NCBI RefSeq assembly: GCF_036700095.1
Contig: NZ_CP144918.1
Span: forward strand, 1,737,001 to 1,801,000
Source: Pelagerythrobacter marensis
GTDB taxonomy: Bacteria > Pseudomonadota > Alphaproteobacteria > Sphingomonadales > Sphingomonadaceae
Reading direction: 5' to 3'
Length of the DNA: 64,000 nucleotides
In this document: positions 62,590 through 64,000 of the stretch, piece by piece
Layout of the letters: each line of letters opens with the position of its first letter
Position numbering within the stretch: the stretch's first letter is position 1
Made by a program: the position numbers and the translations under genes
Notes under the pieces: model-generated
What the model was told of the DNA's origin: nothing
What the model saw: only the letters and a program-made list of their open reading frames with translations
Database searches by the model: none

Positions 62590-64000
62590 ATGCCTGCCTA
62601 CCGCTCCCGCACTTCGACCCACGGCCGCAACATGGCCGGCGCGCGCGGGCTGTGGCGCGCAACGGGCATGAAGGACGACGATTTCGGCAAGCCGATTATC
62701 GCCGTGGTCAATTCCTTCACCCAGTTCGTGCCTGGTCACGTCCACCTGAAAGACCTGGGCCAGATGGTCGCGCGCGAGATCGAGGCTGCGGGCGGCGTGG
62801 CCAAGGAGTTCAACACGATCGCGGTCGACGACGGGATCGCGATGGGCCACGACGGCATGCTCTATTCGTTGCCCAGCCGCGATCTGATCGCCGACAGCGT
62901 CGAATACATGGTCAACGCCCATTGCGCCGACGCGATGGTCTGCATTTCCAATTGCGACAAGATCACGCCGGGAATGCTGATGGCGGCGATGCGGATCAAC
63001 ATTCCGGTCGTGTTCGTTTCCGGCGGACCGATGGAAGCGGGCAAAGTCGTCCTCAAGGGCAAGGAAGTCGCGCTCGATCTGGTCGATGCGATGGTCGCCG
63101 CCGCCGACGAGCGCATGACCGACGAGGAAGTTCTCGATATCGAGCGGTCCGCCTGCCCCACATGCGGATCGTGCAGCGGCATGTTCACCGCCAATTCGAT
63201 GAACTGCCTGACCGAGGCGCTCGGTCTCTCGCTGCCGGGCAACGGATCGACCCTTGCCACCCACGCCGACCGCAAGGCGCTGTTCCTGCGCGCCGGGCGG
63301 CTTGTCGTCGAACTCTGCCGCCGGTGGTACGAGGAAGACGATGCGAGCGTCCTGCCGCGCACGATCGCCGATCGGTCGGCTTTCGAAAATGCCATGAGCC
63401 TCGATATCGCGATGGGCGGATCGACCAATACCGTGCTGCACCTGCTTGCCGCCGCGCACGAGGCGGGGCTGGACTTCACGATGGCCGATATCGACCGCCT
63501 CAGCCGCCATATCCCGTGCCTTTCCAAGGTCGCACCGGCGAAGGACGACGTGCATATGGAGGACGTTCACCGGGCCGGCGGAATCATGGCGATCCTGGGC
63601 GAACTCGATCGCGCGGGCTTGCTTAACACCGCGGTGCCCACCGTTCACAGCCCGACACTGCGCGATGCTCTCGACGAATGGGATATCGCGCGCACCAACA
63701 GCCCGGCGGTGCAGGAGTTTTTCCGCGCCGCGCCCGGTGGCGTGCCGACGCAGACGGCATTCAGCCAGAACCGGCGGTGGGCCGAACTCGACCTCGATCG
63801 CCGCGAGGGGGTGATCCGCTCGGCCGAACATGCCTTCAGCCAGGATGGCGGGCTTGCGGTTCTCTACGGCAATCTGGCGGAAGATGGCTGCATCGTGAAG
63901 ACCGCCGGGGTCGACGAAAGCATTCTGACGTTTTCCGGCCCGGCGAAAGTCTACGAAAGCCAGGACGCGGCCGTGACGGCCATCCTGACCGACCAGGTTC
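62590..64000 (+). CDS. ilvD: Dihydroxy-acid dehydratase (partial, 3' end beyond window)
   Basis: Fe-S enzyme of valine and isoleucine synthesis. The frame starts [20 protein letters not shown] and is open for 470 codons to the edge, of a usual ~610. Cluster and active-site motifs are [19 protein letters not shown] and [20 protein letters not shown], then [18 protein letters not shown]. About 150 bases of gap precede it, without a recognised gene. Confidence 0.97.
   Translation, partial: MPAYRSRTSTHGRNMAGARGLWRATGMKDDDFGKPIIAVVNSFTQFVPGHVHLKDLGQMVAREIEAAGGVAKEFNTIAVDDGIAMGHDGMLYSLPSRDLIADSVEYMVNAHCADAMVCISNCDKITPGMLMAAMRINIPVVFVSGGPMEAGKVVLKGKEVALDLVDAMVAAADERMTDEEVLDIERSACPTCGSCSGMFTANSMNCLTEALGLSLPGNGSTLATHADRKALFLRAGRLVVELCRRWYEEDDASVLPRTIADRSAFENAMSLDIAMGGSTNTVLHLLAAAHEAGLDFTMADIDRLSRHIPCLSKVAPAKDDVHMEDVHRAGGIMAILGELDRAGLLNTAVPTVHSPTLRDALDEWDIARTNSPAVQEFFRAAPGGVPTQTAFSQNRRWAELDLDRREGVIRSAEHAFSQDGGLAVLYGNLAEDGCIVKTAGVDESILTFSGPAKVYESQDAAVTAILTDQV

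Overview
The window is GC-rich (about two thirds G+C), densely coded chromosomal DNA. It looks like an alphaproteobacterium of the order Sphingomonadales, most likely Erythrobacteraceae. Supporting signs are a CrtZ-type carotenoid hydroxylase, a GcrA cell-cycle regulator, an alphaproteobacterial aa3 oxidase operon with a CoxF-like small gene, a lysine/alanine-tailed ribosomal protein L21, and short intergenic palindromic repeats. No rRNA, CRISPR array, transposase, prophage or plasmid gene was seen. The assignment rests on recognising families, not on a search.

Layout. 1-4066: leuC (cut by the window edge), a hotdog thioesterase, crtZ, three small reverse-strand genes (DUF454, YqaE/Pmp3, sufE) and several repeats. 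4075-8546: an enlarged phage-shock (psp) locus. A sigma54 promoter reads leftwards into a 50-residue membrane protein, pspA, pspB, pspC and five further small membrane/coiled-coil proteins; pspF is divergent. 8692-23384: the rimP-nusA-ylxR-infB-rbfA and truB-rpsO-pnp translation/RNA-decay genes, separated by about 4 kb holding an AbgT transporter, a MarR-GNAT fusion, tdk and an M50 protease. 23479-29221: a methyltransferase, DUF1993, modABC, gcrA, an ABC-2 permease, hspQ and tRNA-Ser(CGA). 29432-34879: a tightly packed reverse-strand run pyrE, pdxJ, acpS, lepB, AI-2E transporter, DUF3089 protein, ruvX. 35063-41393: the cytochrome aa3 oxidase operon ctaC-ctaD-ctaB-coxF-ctaG-ctaE-DUF983-surF1.

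41394-47498: a repeat-rich gap with a probable AHSA1 gene remnant, an SRPBCC/ArsR divergent pair, thrC, an RNA methyltransferase, folB, an unknown protein, and moaA-moaD-moaE. 47500-55833: a lipoprotein, rplU-rpmA, a GNAT protein, two paralogous diiron-type hydrolases with a TetR regulator and a striking palindromic operator, ygfZ, pyrC, rarD and a glycine-zipper protein. 56019-64000: moaB, a soluble lytic transglycosylase, a degenerate UDG-like protein, ETF-ubiquinone oxidoreductase, ispE, an N-formylglutamate amidohydrolase, and ilvD (cut by the window edge).

Themes. Molybdenum metabolism is spread over three places (modABC, moaA/D/E, moaB). Envelope stress and cell-envelope functions (psp, lepB, slt, AI-2E) recur. 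Many neighbours overlap by ATGA/GTGA or TGATG, which implies translational coupling. The most unusual feature is the psp locus, in which PspB, PspC and four or five extra small proteins share one C-terminal module. A second is a family of short inverted-repeat elements that end next to genes, twice supply a neighbour's stop codon, and may double as terminators.
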